Positions 16,403 to 25,903 of a stretch of 64,000 nucleotides of DNA are shown piece by piece (positions within the stretch are counted from its first letter, which is position 1; every line of letters starts with the position of its first letter). A program made the translations under genes and the position numbers. The stretch spans positions 2,542,001 through 2,606,000 of the forward strand of contig NZ_CP092123.1 in assembly GCF_022343685.1 (NCBI RefSeq). The letters are read 5' to 3'. Source of the DNA: Marinobacterium sediminicola (lineage in GTDB: Bacteria > Pseudomonadota > Gammaproteobacteria > Pseudomonadales > Balneatricaceae). The notes under the pieces were generated by a model. The model saw nothing but the letters and a program-made list of their open reading frames with translations, was not told the DNA's origin and made no database searches.

Positions 16403-17455
16403 ATGCCAACCCTGTTTGATCCGCTCCGTGCAGGTGCCTTGAACCTGCGCAACCGAATCGTCATGGCCCCATTGACACGCTGCCGTGCCGAAGCCGATCG
16501 CGTCCCCGGCGAACTGATGGTGGAGTACTACCGCCAGCGCGCCAATGCTGGCCTGATCATTTCAGAGGCCACTTCCATCACGCCAATGGGCGTCGGCTAC
16601 CCTGACACTCCAGGGATCTGGTCCGAGGCACAGGTCGAAGGCTGGAAAAAAGTGACGGATGCCGTGCATGCCGAAGGTGGCCTGATCATCCTGCAGCTCT
16701 GGCATGTGGGACGCATCTCCCACCCCAGTTACCTGAACGGTGAAACACCGGTCGCGCCCAGCGCCATTCGCCCGGATGGCCATGTCAGCCTGATCCGCCC
16801 CAAGACCCCCTATGTCACGCCGCGCGCGCTGGAAACCGATGAAATCCCGGCCATTATCGAGGCGTACCGCAAGGGTGCCGAAAATGCCAAGCGAGCGGGC
16901 TTTGACGGGGTCGAGATCCACGGTGCCAACGGCTATTTGCTGGAGCAGTTCCTGCTGGACGGTACCAATCATCGCAGCGACCAGTATGGCGGCTCTCTTG
17001 AGAACCGGGCACGCCTGATGCTGGAAGTTACCGATGCGGTGATATCCGTCTGGGGTGCCGATCGCGTCGGCATGCACCTGTCACCACGAGCCGATTCCCA
17101 CTATGTCAGCTGCAGTGATCGCGAACTCACTTACGGTTATGTTGCCGAAGCCCTGGGCAAACGCGGGCTGGCCTTCATCTGCACCCGTGAGCACGTGGCT
17201 GACGACAGCATCAGCCTGATGCTGAAGGAAAAGTTTGGCGGGGTATACATCGCCAACGAAAGCTTTACCGCTGAATCTGCCCAGAATTATGTCGCTGACG
17301 GGCATGCAGATGCCGTGGCCTTCGGCAAACCCTACATTGCCAATCCCGATCTTGCTGTTCGCATCGCTCAAGGCGCCGACTGGAATGAGCAGGATCCCGC
17401 CACCTTCTATGCCTCCACTGCAAAAGGCTATACCGACTATCCGGCCTTGAGCTGA
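16403..17455 (+). CDS. Old yellow enzyme family FMN-dependent alkene reductase (NemA-like)
   Basis: A 350-residue TIM-barrel flavoprotein. Seen: MAPLTRCRA near residue 20 (FMN contacts), LQLWHVGRISHP, the substrate-binding HGAN pair (around residue 173), the family block LLDGTNHRSDQYGGSLENRARL, and AFGKPYIANPDLA for phosphate binding. Members reduce activated C=C bonds, N-ethylmaleimide, quinones or nitro compounds with NAD(P)H. It is the last plus-strand gene before the convergent phenol operon and ends at a bidirectional terminator. The palindrome at its start suggests inducible control by an electrophile sensor encoded elsewhere. Confidence 0.9.
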   Translation: MPTLFDPLRAGALNLRNRIVMAPLTRCRAEADRVPGELMVEYYRQRANAGLIISEATSITPMGVGYPDTPGIWSEAQVEGWKKVTDAVHAEGGLIILQLWHVGRISHPSYLNGETPVAPSAIRPDGHVSLIRPKTPYVTPRALETDEIPAIIEAYRKGAENAKRAGFDGVEIHGANGYLLEQFLLDGTNHRSDQYGGSLENRARLMLEVTDAVISVWGADRVGMHLSPRADSHYVSCSDRELTYGYVAEALGKRGLAFICTREHVADDSISLMLKEKFGGVYIANESFTAESAQNYVADGHADAVAFGKPYIANPDLAVRIAQGADWNEQDPATFYASTAKGYTDYPALS

Positions 17456-17465
17456 GGTCCAAATG

Positions 17466-17493
17466 AAAACGCCCCTCGAACGAGGGGCGTTTT
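17466..17493. terminator. Bidirectional Rho-independent terminator
   Basis: Thirteen-base arms AAAACGCCCCTCG and CGAGGGGCGTTTT around a two-base loop give T runs on both strands. It separates the convergent reductase gene (stop 17455) and the end of the phenol operon (dmpB stop 17521). Confidence 0.92.
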
Positions 17494-17520
17494 TGCAGAC
17501 TGGATTAAGCGCCTGCTGGA

Positions 17521-18444
17521 TCAGGTCAGTGCGGTCAGGAAGCGCTCATTGAGCTGACGGTCATGGTAGAAAATCGCCTTGCCAAGCTCACCGGCATCCC
17601 AGGTCACCGGTTCATGGTCCGGATAGTGGTAGTCTCCACCACAGAACACCTCGGTACGGTTACCGGACGGATCAAAGAAATAGATGGTCTTGCCGTGGGT
17701 CAGGCCATGACGGGTCGGGCCGATATCGATGGAGGTATCGGTCATCGAGATCAGGTCAGCGGCGCGCAGCACATCTTCCCAGGTATCGAGGAAGAAGGAC
17801 GCATGGTGGAACATGCCCGGTTCTGGATGATCAATGAATGCCACGTCGTGAGCCTTCATGGAAACGGTCAGGAACTGCGCAACGCGCTTGCCATCGGGCG
17901 TCAGCACCTGCTCGGCCAGATCGAATCCCAGCACATCACGGAACAGTTCCAGCGTACGATCAAGGTCTGTACCGTACAGCAGGCAGTGGTCAAAGCGGGT
18001 CGCCTTCATGCCTTGCAGGCCGCGTGGCCAGGCTTCAGGATTTCTGTTGCTCAAACCCCACTTGCCGGTCTGTTTCTTGGTGGCATAAAGTTCGAAACTA
18101 TGACCACTCGGTGCCTGGAAGCGCAGGCGACGGCCACAGTCCTTCAGCTCGCCTTCGGGCACGACTTCTACTTCACAACCGAACTCAGTCAGCCCCTTGT
18201 GCAACTCATCCAGCGCCTCTTCACTGACGCACTTGAACCCCATGAAGTCCATACCCGCACGGTCAGCTTCACGCAGTACTACGGAATACTTGTCCACCTC
18301 TGTCCAGCCTTTGAGATAGACACGCCCCTGGTCGTCACGATCCATTTCGATCAGGCCCAGGAGGTCAACATAGTGCTTGAGAGCCTCATCCATATCCAGA
18401 ACTCGAATCTGAACGTGTCCCGGACGCATTACACCTTTCTTCAT
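17521..18444 (-). CDS. dmpB: Catechol 2,3-dioxygenase
   Basis: A 307-residue type I extradiol dioxygenase, the same length as XylE/DmpB. The iron ligands fall at the standard numbers His153 (RFDHCLL), His214 (MFHHASF) and Glu265 (NRTEVF), with Tyr255 in GKTIYFF. It cleaves catechol beside the hydroxyls to yellow 2-hydroxymuconic semialdehyde. ATG 18444 gives [10 protein letters not shown] and has AAGGTGAAGAAC in front; a GTG three codons earlier is rejected. It closes the operon: none of the usual downstream meta genes (dmpC onward) follow. It can also use catechol coming from the iac pathway. Confidence 0.97.
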   Translation of the reverse strand: MKKGVMRPGHVQIRVLDMDEALKHYVDLLGLIEMDRDDQGRVYLKGWTEVDKYSVVLREADRAGMDFMGFKCVSEEALDELHKGLTEFGCEVEVVPEGELKDCGRRLRFQAPSGHSFELYATKKQTGKWGLSNRNPEAWPRGLQGMKATRFDHCLLYGTDLDRTLELFRDVLGFDLAEQVLTPDGKRVAQFLTVSMKAHDVAFIDHPEPGMFHHASFFLDTWEDVLRAADLISMTDTSIDIGPTRHGLTHGKTIYFFDPSGNRTEVFCGGDYHYPDHEPVTWDAGELGKAIFYHDRQLNERFLTALT

Positions 18445-18464
18445 GTTCTTCACCTTTTATTGTT

Positions 18465-18830
18465 CTATTGGCCAGACTGGTCCGCCGCATGACAGCTGGT
18501 GCCGATTTCAGGCGGATCCGGTTCAATCACAAGATCACTTCGGGCAAACACCCGGCAAGCCAGCACCGTGCCTTCGGCTTCCTGTTCTGGTGAAATCCAG
18601 GCACGGCTCATTCGTTTGCTGAAATACTCCCCCTGCACAATACGGATGCGGCACTTGCCACAACCGCCACCACGACAGCCCACAGGTATCAGGCGCTGCC
18701 CGGCACGCTCCATCGCTACCAGCACACTGATATCAGGACTGGCCTTGAAGCTTTCAACCTCTTCATTGAGGGCGATGTGATGAACTGTCTGCACCTCCGA
18801 GTCGGGACGTGCTTCATTATTGTTATGCAT
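18465..18830 (-). CDS. dmpQ: Plant-type 2Fe-2S ferredoxin, DmpQ/XylT-like
   Basis: A 121-residue ferredoxin with cluster ligands CRGGGCGKC and a distal Cys in TVLACRVF. In meta-cleavage operons this ferredoxin reactivates catechol 2,3-dioxygenase by reducing iron that has been oxidised by substituted catechols. It sits directly before dmpB (20 bases), as in the known dmp order. The start at ATG 18830 (MHNNNEARP) was chosen over longer openings, which extend into unrelated sequence. About 150 bases separate it from dmpP, longer than usual for this operon. Confidence 0.88.
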   Translation of the reverse strand: MHNNNEARPDSEVQTVHHIALNEEVESFKASPDISVLVAMERAGQRLIPVGCRGGGCGKCRIRIVQGEYFSKRMSRAWISPEQEAEGTVLACRVFARSDLVIEPDPPEIGTSCHAADQSGQ

Positions 18831-18979
18831 TGTTCGTCCTCGTTTCCTGCCCAGCAGGGCAACAACTCTGTCTCGATCATCGGATGTTCTGACAAAGCCT
18901 GCCAGCGCCTGCAGTGGAAACATGTAATCCCGAAAGCGGATGCTCCACCACAAGAGCGCCGGCTCAGATACGCTGGAGC

Positions 18980-20041
18980 CTATATGCGTTTGAACAAGGC
19001 CGAACGGGTCTGCTCCTGAGCACCATCGGCCGCGGTTACGAAACGCTCCATATGGATATCACGCTCAAACAGACGTCCCTGCATCAAGGTGGTAATCGCC
19101 GCGTCGATCATCGGCGGAGGCCCACACAGATAAGCCTTGTGCCCACTGAAACGGTTGTCGAAATATTTGGCTGCCGCCTCATGGACAAAGCCCTTGAAGC
19201 CTTCCCAGTGATCTTCTTCCTGCGGTTCGTTCAAAGCCGGTATGTAGTGGAAGTTGTCATGGTCGCGATCCAGTGCCTCGAACAACTCACGGTTGTAGAG
19301 TTCAGCCACATTGCGCGCGCCCTGGAACAGGTAGATCTGGCGAGTGTCGCCCTCTTCCAGCATGTCAAGGATCATTGACTGCGGACTGGACAGACCGGAA
19401 CCGCCGGCGATGAAAATCGCCCCCTGATCATCCGACTTGCGTACGAAGAACTGACCGTAAGGACCGGATACATCAAGCGTATCCCCCACCTGCAGGGTTT
19501 CATGCAGCCAGGTTGTCCCTGCCCCGCCCGGAACCAGACGAATGTGAAGCTCCAGGGAACGACTGTCGGACGGCTTGTTGGCGATGGAGAAGGCACGAGT
19601 CCCTTCAACACCCGGGATGCGGAGGTTGATGTACTGCCCAGCCTGGAATTCCATGTCATCGTCCAGTTCAAAGGTAATTCCCTTGATGGTCGGTGACAGA
19701 TCAACGATATCGGTCACTGTGCCGACAAAGTCACGCACCGGATAGCCCTGGAAATCAGGATCCACATCGATGTCGGCTTCGATCACCATGTCAGACTCAG
19801 GCATGGCACAGCAGGCCAGCACCTTGCCTTCATCACGCTCCATATCCATCAAGGCAAACGGGGACGCATTGCCCACATCGGCATCACCTTCCAGCACCTG
19901 CACCTTGCAGGTGGCACAGGTACCATGACCACAGGCAAAAGGCAGCCAGACACCCTGGCGAAGAGCGGCATCCAGAATGGTCTGCCCCTCTTCCACTTCA
20001 ATCACATCGCCGGTCGGCTCTACGGTCACTTCGTAACTCAT
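18980..20041 (-). CDS. dmpP: Phenol hydroxylase reductase component (P5)
   Basis: A 353-residue iron-sulfur flavoprotein. The order is an N-terminal 2Fe-2S domain (CGHGTCATCK with a distal CCAMPES), an FAD domain (GTRAFSIAN, about residue 140) and an NAD domain (FIAGGSGLSSPQSMI, CGPPPMIDAAI). It passes electrons from NADH to the di-iron oxygenase DmpLNO. It lies 11 bases downstream of dmpO and has the expected length (353 in Pseudomonas DmpP). Confidence 0.95.
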   Translation of the reverse strand: MSYEVTVEPTGDVIEVEEGQTILDAALRQGVWLPFACGHGTCATCKVQVLEGDADVGNASPFALMDMERDEGKVLACCAMPESDMVIEADIDVDPDFQGYPVRDFVGTVTDIVDLSPTIKGITFELDDDMEFQAGQYINLRIPGVEGTRAFSIANKPSDSRSLELHIRLVPGGAGTTWLHETLQVGDTLDVSGPYGQFFVRKSDDQGAIFIAGGSGLSSPQSMILDMLEEGDTRQIYLFQGARNVAELYNRELFEALDRDHDNFHYIPALNEPQEEDHWEGFKGFVHEAAAKYFDNRFSGHKAYLCGPPPMIDAAITTLMQGRLFERDIHMERFVTAADGAQEQTRSALFKRI

Positions 20042-20052
20042 GACGACTCTCC

Positions 20053-20415
20053 TCAGACTCCAGCGCTCTTGTAACCCTTGAGATCCGGGGTCTGGAAGCG
20101 CAACAGGGACTTGTGCCCAACTCCCTGGTCTTTCAGAGCCACGTCCAGCTGCGGCTCAAAGGGCTCGCCATCCAGCAGCCAGGCGGTCTTGTTCCAGTCG
20201 ATCTGGCTCCACTCAGGATGCAGTGAAAAAGCTTCCGGCATCACTTCATCGCGCAGGGTGCGGAACGGCGTTTCCGGTGGCAGCGGGTAGGCAAAGGCAG
20301 CACAGAACATCAGGTGATGATCCCAGCCCACATAAACAATCTGGTTGCCGTGGAAGTTTTCCAAACGGTCTTTGATGTCGCCTGTGTAATCCGGCGTAAT
20401 CGCATGTACTGGCAT
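20053..20415 (-). CDS. dmpO: Phenol hydroxylase subunit P4 (oxygenase gamma subunit)
   Basis: A 120-residue small oxygenase subunit. MPVHAITPDYTGDIKDRLENFHGNQ opens the protein and VYVGWDHHLMFCAAFAYPLP follows, both characteristic of DmpO/PhhO. It joins DmpL and DmpN in the (alpha-beta-gamma)2 hydroxylase. ATG 20415 is preceded by GAGGATAAGAATA. An unusual gap of 168 bases separates it from the dmpN stop; part of this gap looks like a lost dmpN tail. Confidence 0.93.
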   Translation of the reverse strand: MPVHAITPDYTGDIKDRLENFHGNQIVYVGWDHHLMFCAAFAYPLPPETPFRTLRDEVMPEAFSLHPEWSQIDWNKTAWLLDGEPFEPQLDVALKDQGVGHKSLLRFQTPDLKGYKSAGV

Positions 20416-20583
20416 TATTCTTATCCTCAGCTTGTTCTTTATATACAGGCAGCTGAAAAGCATGGGCGGAGCAGGCTGCGCAGGGCAAAAGTCGGCGAAA
20501 CGGGGGAATTTACGTTTCGAAATAACCGACTTGAGCCTGATTTAACGACGCGCAGCCAACGCAGCCAGCTTCTCAGTTGCCTG

Positions 20584-22086
20584 TCAGGCCACGCCCTTCC
20601 ACTTTTTCCACCGCTCTTCATCCGGAGAGCCTTTGATATCCATGTTGTCCACACCGACGTTCATCTGGTAATAGTCACGCAGGATATCCTCGACACCAGG
20701 GCCACCACAGTTGCCCTGGAAGATCTGGTGTACCGGCAGCCAGGACTGAACGAACTTCTCCGGCTCGTCGTCGAAGATGTCCTTGCAGCCATCGGAACAG
20801 AAGTGATAGCGATCACCCTTGTAGATGGAGTCGCGGTAGCTGATCTGAGTCGGGTTATCCATCTCGGTGAACAGCATCGGGATCTGACAGGTTGTGCACA
20901 GCTGCGGCAGCGCCTTGGTGTAAAAACGCTCACCCTTGGCTTCCATCTCTTTCGCCAGCTCCCAGCGCGGGCGGTAGTACTTGTCGAAGGTTTCCGGGTA
21001 CTTCTCGCTCAGCCAGTCCATTTCTTCGTCAGTCGGAATCCAGGTATGGAAACCAGCCGCATGACCGTGGGTATAGAAGGTCCACCAGGCCTGGTGCGAA
21101 ACATGCTCTTTTTCTTTCTCGATAATATCGGCGTACTTCGGCATGCGGATGCCATAGCGAGCCAGATCCTTGAACAGAGCACCACCGGCTTCCTCGAAGT
21201 ACACTTCCCAGGCTTCTTTCCAGCTCATCACCTTGTTCGGCAGCATGTAGTCCATCATCATCGAGACGATGGTGAGCAGACGAGTGCCACGCCAGAACCA
21301 CTTGTCGATCCACTTCTGCACGATCGGCACGTTATCTTCGTGCTGCTCAAGCAGGAACTTGATCACTTCCAGACCCAGGGTCATGTGACGTGCTTCGTCC
21401 GACTGGGCGGAGAAGCCGAAGGTGACGGTTGCCATGTCGCCGTTATAGGCAGCACCGGACATGAACGGAACAAACAGCAGGTTGGTCAGCACATATTCGA
21501 AGCTGAAACCGATTGCCACCATGAATTCGAATGGGCCGGCTGCACGGGCATCGTTAAAGAAGGACTTGGGCACGGACAGGTACCAAACACGGTCGTGCAT
21601 GTGCGACCAGTCCTGCAGGCCATCGAAGAACTTGTTGTAGTGGCTCATGGCGTGAACCTGCGTCTGCACATGACGCAGTTCGTCGATCGACTGCATCTGA
21701 CAGGCGACACGAGCACCAACGCCGCCGAACTGACGGCCCGTATGGGCAAAGCCCTGGAACGCTTGGTATTCCAGCGGTGAAACGCCGGTCAGGAAGATCT
21801 TCAGCGCATTAACGTAACGCGGATCGGAGATGTTCAGCTGGCCGTTGTTCTGGGCAAAAGCGTCAAAGATCGCGTAGAGCTTGCGCTCCTTTTCTGCCTG
21901 GTACTTCCAGTAGGCGTCCATGGTCAGGCGGAAGGGGTCTTCCCATTTCGACCAGTCAGTGATCTTGATCCCTTCGAATTCCTCGAACGGGAACGCCTTG
22001 TTGCGGTCCTGGTAGGAAAATTCCCAGTCCAGATCACGGGTCAACAGGCGGTACTTGTCTTTGATGTTGAGTTTCTTGGCTGCCAT
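20584..22086 (-). CDS. dmpN: Phenol hydroxylase large oxygenase subunit P3
   Basis: A 500-residue catalytic subunit of a bacterial multicomponent monooxygenase. Di-iron ligands are visible: Glu106 (SPLEYQA), Glu136/His139 (IDELRHV) and the second pair in QSDEARHM near residue 230. A C-terminal YHS-like block with CTTC and FCSDGCKDIF follows. It hydroxylates phenol to catechol. The TGA stop is followed in the same frame by 13 more sense codons (starting QATEKLAAL) and then TAA at 20542-20544. With them the protein would be 514 residues, near the recalled family length of about 517, so the tail may have been cut by a nonsense change. Confidence 0.96.
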   Translation of the reverse strand: MAAKKLNIKDKYRLLTRDLDWEFSYQDRNKAFPFEEFEGIKITDWSKWEDPFRLTMDAYWKYQAEKERKLYAIFDAFAQNNGQLNISDPRYVNALKIFLTGVSPLEYQAFQGFAHTGRQFGGVGARVACQMQSIDELRHVQTQVHAMSHYNKFFDGLQDWSHMHDRVWYLSVPKSFFNDARAAGPFEFMVAIGFSFEYVLTNLLFVPFMSGAAYNGDMATVTFGFSAQSDEARHMTLGLEVIKFLLEQHEDNVPIVQKWIDKWFWRGTRLLTIVSMMMDYMLPNKVMSWKEAWEVYFEEAGGALFKDLARYGIRMPKYADIIEKEKEHVSHQAWWTFYTHGHAAGFHTWIPTDEEMDWLSEKYPETFDKYYRPRWELAKEMEAKGERFYTKALPQLCTTCQIPMLFTEMDNPTQISYRDSIYKGDRYHFCSDGCKDIFDDEPEKFVQSWLPVHQIFQGNCGGPGVEDILRDYYQMNVGVDNMDIKGSPDEERWKKWKGVA

Positions 22087-22102
22087 CGGGTTCACCTTGT
22101 TC

Positions 22103-22372
22103 TTATTCGTTCCAGGTCAGCGTCAGCTGATCATCGTCTTCATCCACGTTGCCACCGAGGGTGATCAGGTTGACGTGCAGTTCTTGTACGTCCCAGTCGC
22201 GCCCCATCTTCTCTTCAACGGTTTCACGCTTCACCGCGAGGAAGTTTTCCGCCTCGATGCGGATCATGGCCGGCATGTGGATCACGGTCGCCTCGGAGTT
22301 GTCTTCCTCAATCGCCTCAACGATGTAACGGGACTCGTCGTTATCCTGCAGTGCGATATAAACTTTGGACAT
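22103..22372 (-). CDS. dmpM: Phenol hydroxylase effector protein P2
   Basis: An 89-residue cofactor-free coupling protein of the MmoB/DmpM family, with VYIALQDNDESRYIVEAI and VIHMPAMIRIEAENFLAVKR as signature blocks. It binds the oxygenase and tunes access of oxygen and substrate to the di-iron centre. It starts 36 bases after dmpL and ends 16 bases before dmpN, in the usual K-L-M-N order. Confidence 0.95.
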   Translation of the reverse strand: MSKVYIALQDNDESRYIVEAIEEDNSEATVIHMPAMIRIEAENFLAVKRETVEEKMGRDWDVQELHVNLITLGGNVDEDDDQLTLTWNE

Positions 22373-22408
22373 AGCTCGGATTCCTTGTTGTTATTTGATG
22401 CCGAATGG

Positions 22409-23392
22409 TTACTTGATACCTGCTTTGGCGACTCGTTTGTCCAGCTGCTCAAGAGCTTCGGCCAAGGCGCTTTCGCCCAGCATCGCTTCAGCCAGTGGCG
22501 ACAATGCTTCGGCAGCCTTGCCACGCCATTTTTCGATCCACTGCTGCAGCAGCTCCTTGTTCTCATTCGACTCGGCAACAGCTGTCTTCAGTACGGCATC
22601 CATCCAGCGGGTAGCGTCCTTGTTCCACAACTGCATGAACTCTGTCAGCATGCCGATATCCTGGGCACCTTGATCGCTCAGTTTCTGGTCGAACTGGCGG
22701 TAAACCAGATCGGTGATCAGCGCGTCGAGCACCAGGTTCTGCGCCAGCATCACCTCGAACCAGTCTTCGGTGACCAGCGTTTCCTCGCACAGAGCACGCA
22801 GCCCCTGCCAGATATCTGCCTCCAGCCACTGCTGCTTGGCCTCGACAAGGGCATCACCGCTATTACCATCCAGGATAAGGCCGATACGCGACAGATATTG
22901 CGCCATACCCAGACGATCCATGGCGTTAAACAACTGCGCCTGAGTGATCGCGGTGCCGTAGCCATATGCCGTGCCATACATGTTGTTCAGGTTGGCGGTG
23001 TGCTCGACATGGCGCAGCGGCACCAGATATCGGATGACTTCAGCCCGAGCGTCGTCACTCAGGAAGCGTGCAAGATCACGATTCTCGAAGAAGCTGTAGT
23101 TGCTTTCGGCCACTTCCTGCATCTTGGCACGCTGCTGAACATAGGCACCGTAGTAGAACTGGCGTGGATCCTTGAACGCATACCAGTCACTCATGACGAT
23201 GGCCGTGCGACGCGGATCGTTCAGCTCCAGATCGGGCTGCCACAGCGGTCGATAGTGAAAGTTGGTCTCAGATTGGAGGTCGTAGGTGGCCTCCTGATAG
23301 CGGGTAGCCGGCTTGTCACCGAAGCGACGCTCCACATTGGCGTAGGTATTGCGGACCGGTTCCAGCGTGGCGGTTTTGATCTCTATGGTCAT
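22409..23392 (-). CDS. dmpL: Phenol hydroxylase subunit P1 (oxygenase beta subunit)
   Basis: A 327-residue helical subunit with the same fold as the large subunit but without di-iron ligands. Blocks such as RRTAIVMSDWYAFKDPRQFYYGAYVQQRAKMQEVAE and YLVPLRHVEHTANLNNMYG are typical of DmpL. It is needed to assemble the hydroxylase. ATG 23392 (MTIEIKTATL) is well placed 27 bases after dmpK. Confidence 0.95.
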   Translation of the reverse strand: MTIEIKTATLEPVRNTYANVERRFGDKPATRYQEATYDLQSETNFHYRPLWQPDLELNDPRRTAIVMSDWYAFKDPRQFYYGAYVQQRAKMQEVAESNYSFFENRDLARFLSDDARAEVIRYLVPLRHVEHTANLNNMYGTAYGYGTAITQAQLFNAMDRLGMAQYLSRIGLILDGNSGDALVEAKQQWLEADIWQGLRALCEETLVTEDWFEVMLAQNLVLDALITDLVYRQFDQKLSDQGAQDIGMLTEFMQLWNKDATRWMDAVLKTAVAESNENKELLQQWIEKWRGKAAEALSPLAEAMLGESALAEALEQLDKRVAKAGIK

Positions 23393-23419
23393 GGAACTCT
23401 TCCCAGGCTGCAGTTGTTG

Positions 23420-23731
23420 TTATTCGGAAGCTCGGTTGTGGTTATGCGACATCAGCGTTTCCTCGCCGTAACGCCATTTCTCCATTTCGGCGTCGACTTC
23501 GCGGATCTGATCTTCAGTCATGTGCACAACGTCGTTGGCGGCACAGAAAGCCTCAAAGGCCCCCTTGGGCATCACCAGTTCGACAAACAGGGAGGGATCA
23601 CCAATGGCAAAATCAAATTCGATAAAGCGAGCATCCGGCTCACTGCGAACCCGGATGTACTTGGTCAGGCGGTCGAAGCCCTGCCGCTTGGGCAGATCAT
23701 CGTTGCTTGTGTGCAGTTCGAGTTTTGTCAT
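23420..23731 (-). CDS. dmpK: Phenol hydroxylase assembly protein P0
   Basis: A 103-residue protein at the head of the phenol operon. FDRLTKYIRVRSEPDARFIEFDFAIGDPSLFVELVMP is the DmpK-type core. DmpK is not needed for catalysis in vitro but helps load iron into the hydroxylase. ATG 23731 follows GAGGATAACA and lies about 35 bases below the predicted sigma-54 start point; a longer reading frame would begin upstream of the transcription start. Confidence 0.93.
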   Translation of the reverse strand: MTKLELHTSNDDLPKRQGFDRLTKYIRVRSEPDARFIEFDFAIGDPSLFVELVMPKGAFEAFCAANDVVHMTEDQIREVDAEMEKWRYGEETLMSHNHNRASE

Positions 23732-23774
23732 TGTTATCCTCTGCTCATCAACGCATGTGTTCACAGAGCACTAC

Positions 23775-23790
23775 AGCAATGGACGTGCCA
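23775..23790 (-). promoter_or_regulatory. Sigma-54 promoter of the dmp operon (Po-like)
   Basis: The minus strand reads TGGCACGTCCATTGCT, a complete -24/-12 element with correct spacing. Transcription should start near 23765 and run into dmpK. The five-base spacer differs from the one at 14653-14668, so the two promoters share only the consensus bases. Confidence 0.93.
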
Positions 23791-23842
23791 AATATCACCG
23801 AATTTAAAAAAACAGACACCTGAGAGATAAAAAATATATAAT

Positions 23843-23855
23843 AAACAGCATGTTA
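23843..23855. promoter_or_regulatory. IHF-like element in the dmp control region
   Basis: AAACAGCATGTTA lies in a very AT-rich stretch (about 23827-23855) between the promoter and the activator sites. It has two mismatches to the IHF core but matches the element at 14710-14722 at 11 of 13 positions. DNA bending here would bring DmpR to sigma-54 polymerase. Confidence 0.3.
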
Positions 23856-23924
23856 CGAATTCATTCACTCATCACACCAGTGGTCATGGCCTCGTGCACC
23901 CGATGGTCAGGGCTGACTTCAGAT

Positions 23925-23972
23925 CTGATCAAATGATCAAAATTCCGGTGATTTTTTTAATCAAATGATCAG
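23925..23972. promoter_or_regulatory. Two DmpR upstream activator sites
   Basis: Two dyads, CTGATCAAATGATCAA (23925-23940) and TTAATCAAATGATCAG (23957-23972), have centres 32 bases (three helical turns) apart. They resemble the known DmpR/XylR site TTGATCAATTGATCAA. They lie about 160-205 bases above the dmp start point and also upstream of dmpR, so the regulator may control itself. Confidence 0.85.
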
Positions 23973-24126
23973 AATGGATGTTTTTTAACCGCTACCAAAG
24001 TGTAAGACTTTAGTTGTAGTATCGTGACTTTCGCTTCCCAAAAGAGACGAATTACTCCAACAATAAAAATGGACCTGCAGTCCACTTTTGGCTCACAAAT
24101 CGCTATCAGCCGGTATAAAAACAACT

Positions 24127-25842
24127 ATGGCTATTACCCAGACCTTCGAAGCCACAGGCATCAGTGACCTGCTGGCCCAGATACGATTCGACAGTGAACA
24201 TGGCAAGATCTGGTTGAATGAGCAGCGCATGCTGATGATTCATTCCAGTGGCATGGGACTTTTGCGCAAGGAACTCATTGAAACCCTTGGTATCCATCGT
24301 GCAAAAGGCTTCTTGATGCGTTTTGGCTACCATGCCGGCTGGAAAGATGCCGAACTGGTTGCCAAGGTTCGCCCGAACATGTCCAAGGAAGCCGCCTTTT
24401 TCGTCGGCCCCCAGCTTCACGGCATCAAGGGGATGGTTGTCGCCAAGCCCGTTACGCTTCAACTCGACGTAGATGCCGGCACGTTTAATGGAGAATTCGA
24501 CTGGTTCGATTCCTACGAAGCGGATGTTCACCTTCACGACTTTGGCCCGGCAGATGAACCCATCTGCTGGACTCTGATCGGTTACGCCAGCGGCTACACC
24601 AGCTTCTTTATGGGCCGTAACATCATCTTCAAGGAAACCGCCTGCGCCGGAATGGGTGCGGACCACTGTCACATCGTGGGCAAGCCCGCCGAGGAGTGGG
24701 AAGATCAGGAAGAACTGGAGCGCTACCTGCTACCCGACCGTATCGCAGACGAACTGTTCAGCCTGCAAAGCCAGTTGAGCGAGTTGCGTGACAACTTCCG
24801 CAACAGTGATCAAAGCGAAGACCTGCTGTTCAACTCGGTGGGCCAATCCGGGGCTTTCAAAAATGTCTGCCAGATGATTCGGCGGGCCTCGACCAGCAAG
24901 GTCACGGTATTGCTGCAAGGTGAAACCGGTGTCGGCAAGGAAGTGGTTGCACGAGGCCTTCACCAGAGCTCAGATCGAGCCGACAAGCCGTTCGTGGCGG
25001 TCAACTGCGCCTGTATCCCACCGGACCTGATCGAGGCGGAACTTTTCGGGGTCGAGAAGGGAGCGTTTACCGGGGCCACCCAATCCCGAGAAGGCAAGTT
25101 TGAACGCGCCAACGGCGGGACCATTTTCCTCGATGAGGTCGTAGAGCTGTCACCGCGAGCCCAGGCCAGTCTGCTGCGCGTACTCCAGGAAAGCGAAATG
25201 GAACGTGTCGGTGATACCCGCACCCGTCGTATCGACGTCCGAGTCGTGGCTGCGGCTAACGAAGACCTGGAACAGGCCGTCAGTGACGGCAAGTTCAGAG
25301 CCGACCTGTTCTACCGTCTCAATGTGTACCCGGTTCACATCCCGCCCCTGCGGGAGCGGACCGAGGATATCCCGCTGCTGGTCAGCCATTTCCTGGAAAA
25401 ATACCACACGCTCTACAACAAACGGACCCAGGGCGTTTCCGATATGGCCATGCAGGCCCTGATGCATTACAAGTGGCCGGGCAATATCCGTGAGCTTGAG
25501 AACATGATCGAACGTGGCGTGATTCTGACCGACAATAATCACACCATCGATCTTGACGCCTTTTTCCCGTCACTCTCGGAACCGACCCACCCGCTGAACA
25601 GTATCAATCGTCAGGGCGTGTTGGCACAGCAGATTGCCAGTAACTCGGCGGAGACCGGACTGTCTCAATCGGAGCTGTGCGAGCAGCTGCTCAATGACGA
25701 ATTCAGCCTGGAGCAGATGGAAGAACAGCTGATCCGCCGGGCAATGGACCGCTCTGACGGCAATGTCTCCCAGGCAGCCCGCCTGCTGGGGATGACACGC
25801 CCGCAACTTGCCTACCGCCTGAAAAAACTGGAGCTTGCCTGA
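24127..25842 (+). CDS. dmpR: Sigma-54-dependent phenol-responsive activator DmpR
   Basis: A 571-residue NtrC-family activator. Domain order: XylR N-terminal sensor ([26 protein letters not shown]), V4R domain ([22 protein letters not shown]), a linker, the AAA+ domain with Walker [15 protein letters not shown] loop and FLDEVVELS, and a Fis-type helix-turn-helix at the C-terminus ([24 protein letters not shown]). The sensor binds phenols directly and releases ATPase repression. ATG 24127 aligns with other DmpR proteins; it has no clear Shine-Dalgarno site. It is divergent from dmpK and shares the control region. Confidence 0.95.
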   Translation: MAITQTFEATGISDLLAQIRFDSEHGKIWLNEQRMLMIHSSGMGLLRKELIETLGIHRAKGFLMRFGYHAGWKDAELVAKVRPNMSKEAAFFVGPQLHGIKGMVVAKPVTLQLDVDAGTFNGEFDWFDSYEADVHLHDFGPADEPICWTLIGYASGYTSFFMGRNIIFKETACAGMGADHCHIVGKPAEEWEDQEELERYLLPDRIADELFSLQSQLSELRDNFRNSDQSEDLLFNSVGQSGAFKNVCQMIRRASTSKVTVLLQGETGVGKEVVARGLHQSSDRADKPFVAVNCACIPPDLIEAELFGVEKGAFTGATQSREGKFERANGGTIFLDEVVELSPRAQASLLRVLQESEMERVGDTRTRRIDVRVVAAANEDLEQAVSDGKFRADLFYRLNVYPVHIPPLRERTEDIPLLVSHFLEKYHTLYNKRTQGVSDMAMQALMHYKWPGNIRELENMIERGVILTDNNHTIDLDAFFPSLSEPTHPLNSINRQGVLAQQIASNSAETGLSQSELCEQLLNDEFSLEQMEEQLIRRAMDRSDGNVSQAARLLGMTRPQLAYRLKKLELA

Positions 25843-25903
25843 GCTCTTTACCGATTAAGCAGGGATGCTATGATCGGCGCTTTTCCACCACCCGGTATTC
25901 TTC

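Noticed and set aside
24069-24084. Small hairpin TGGAC/GTCCA before dmpR as an attenuator
   Set aside because: The stem is only five pairs and lies between the activator sites and the start codon without a clear T run; chance is likely.
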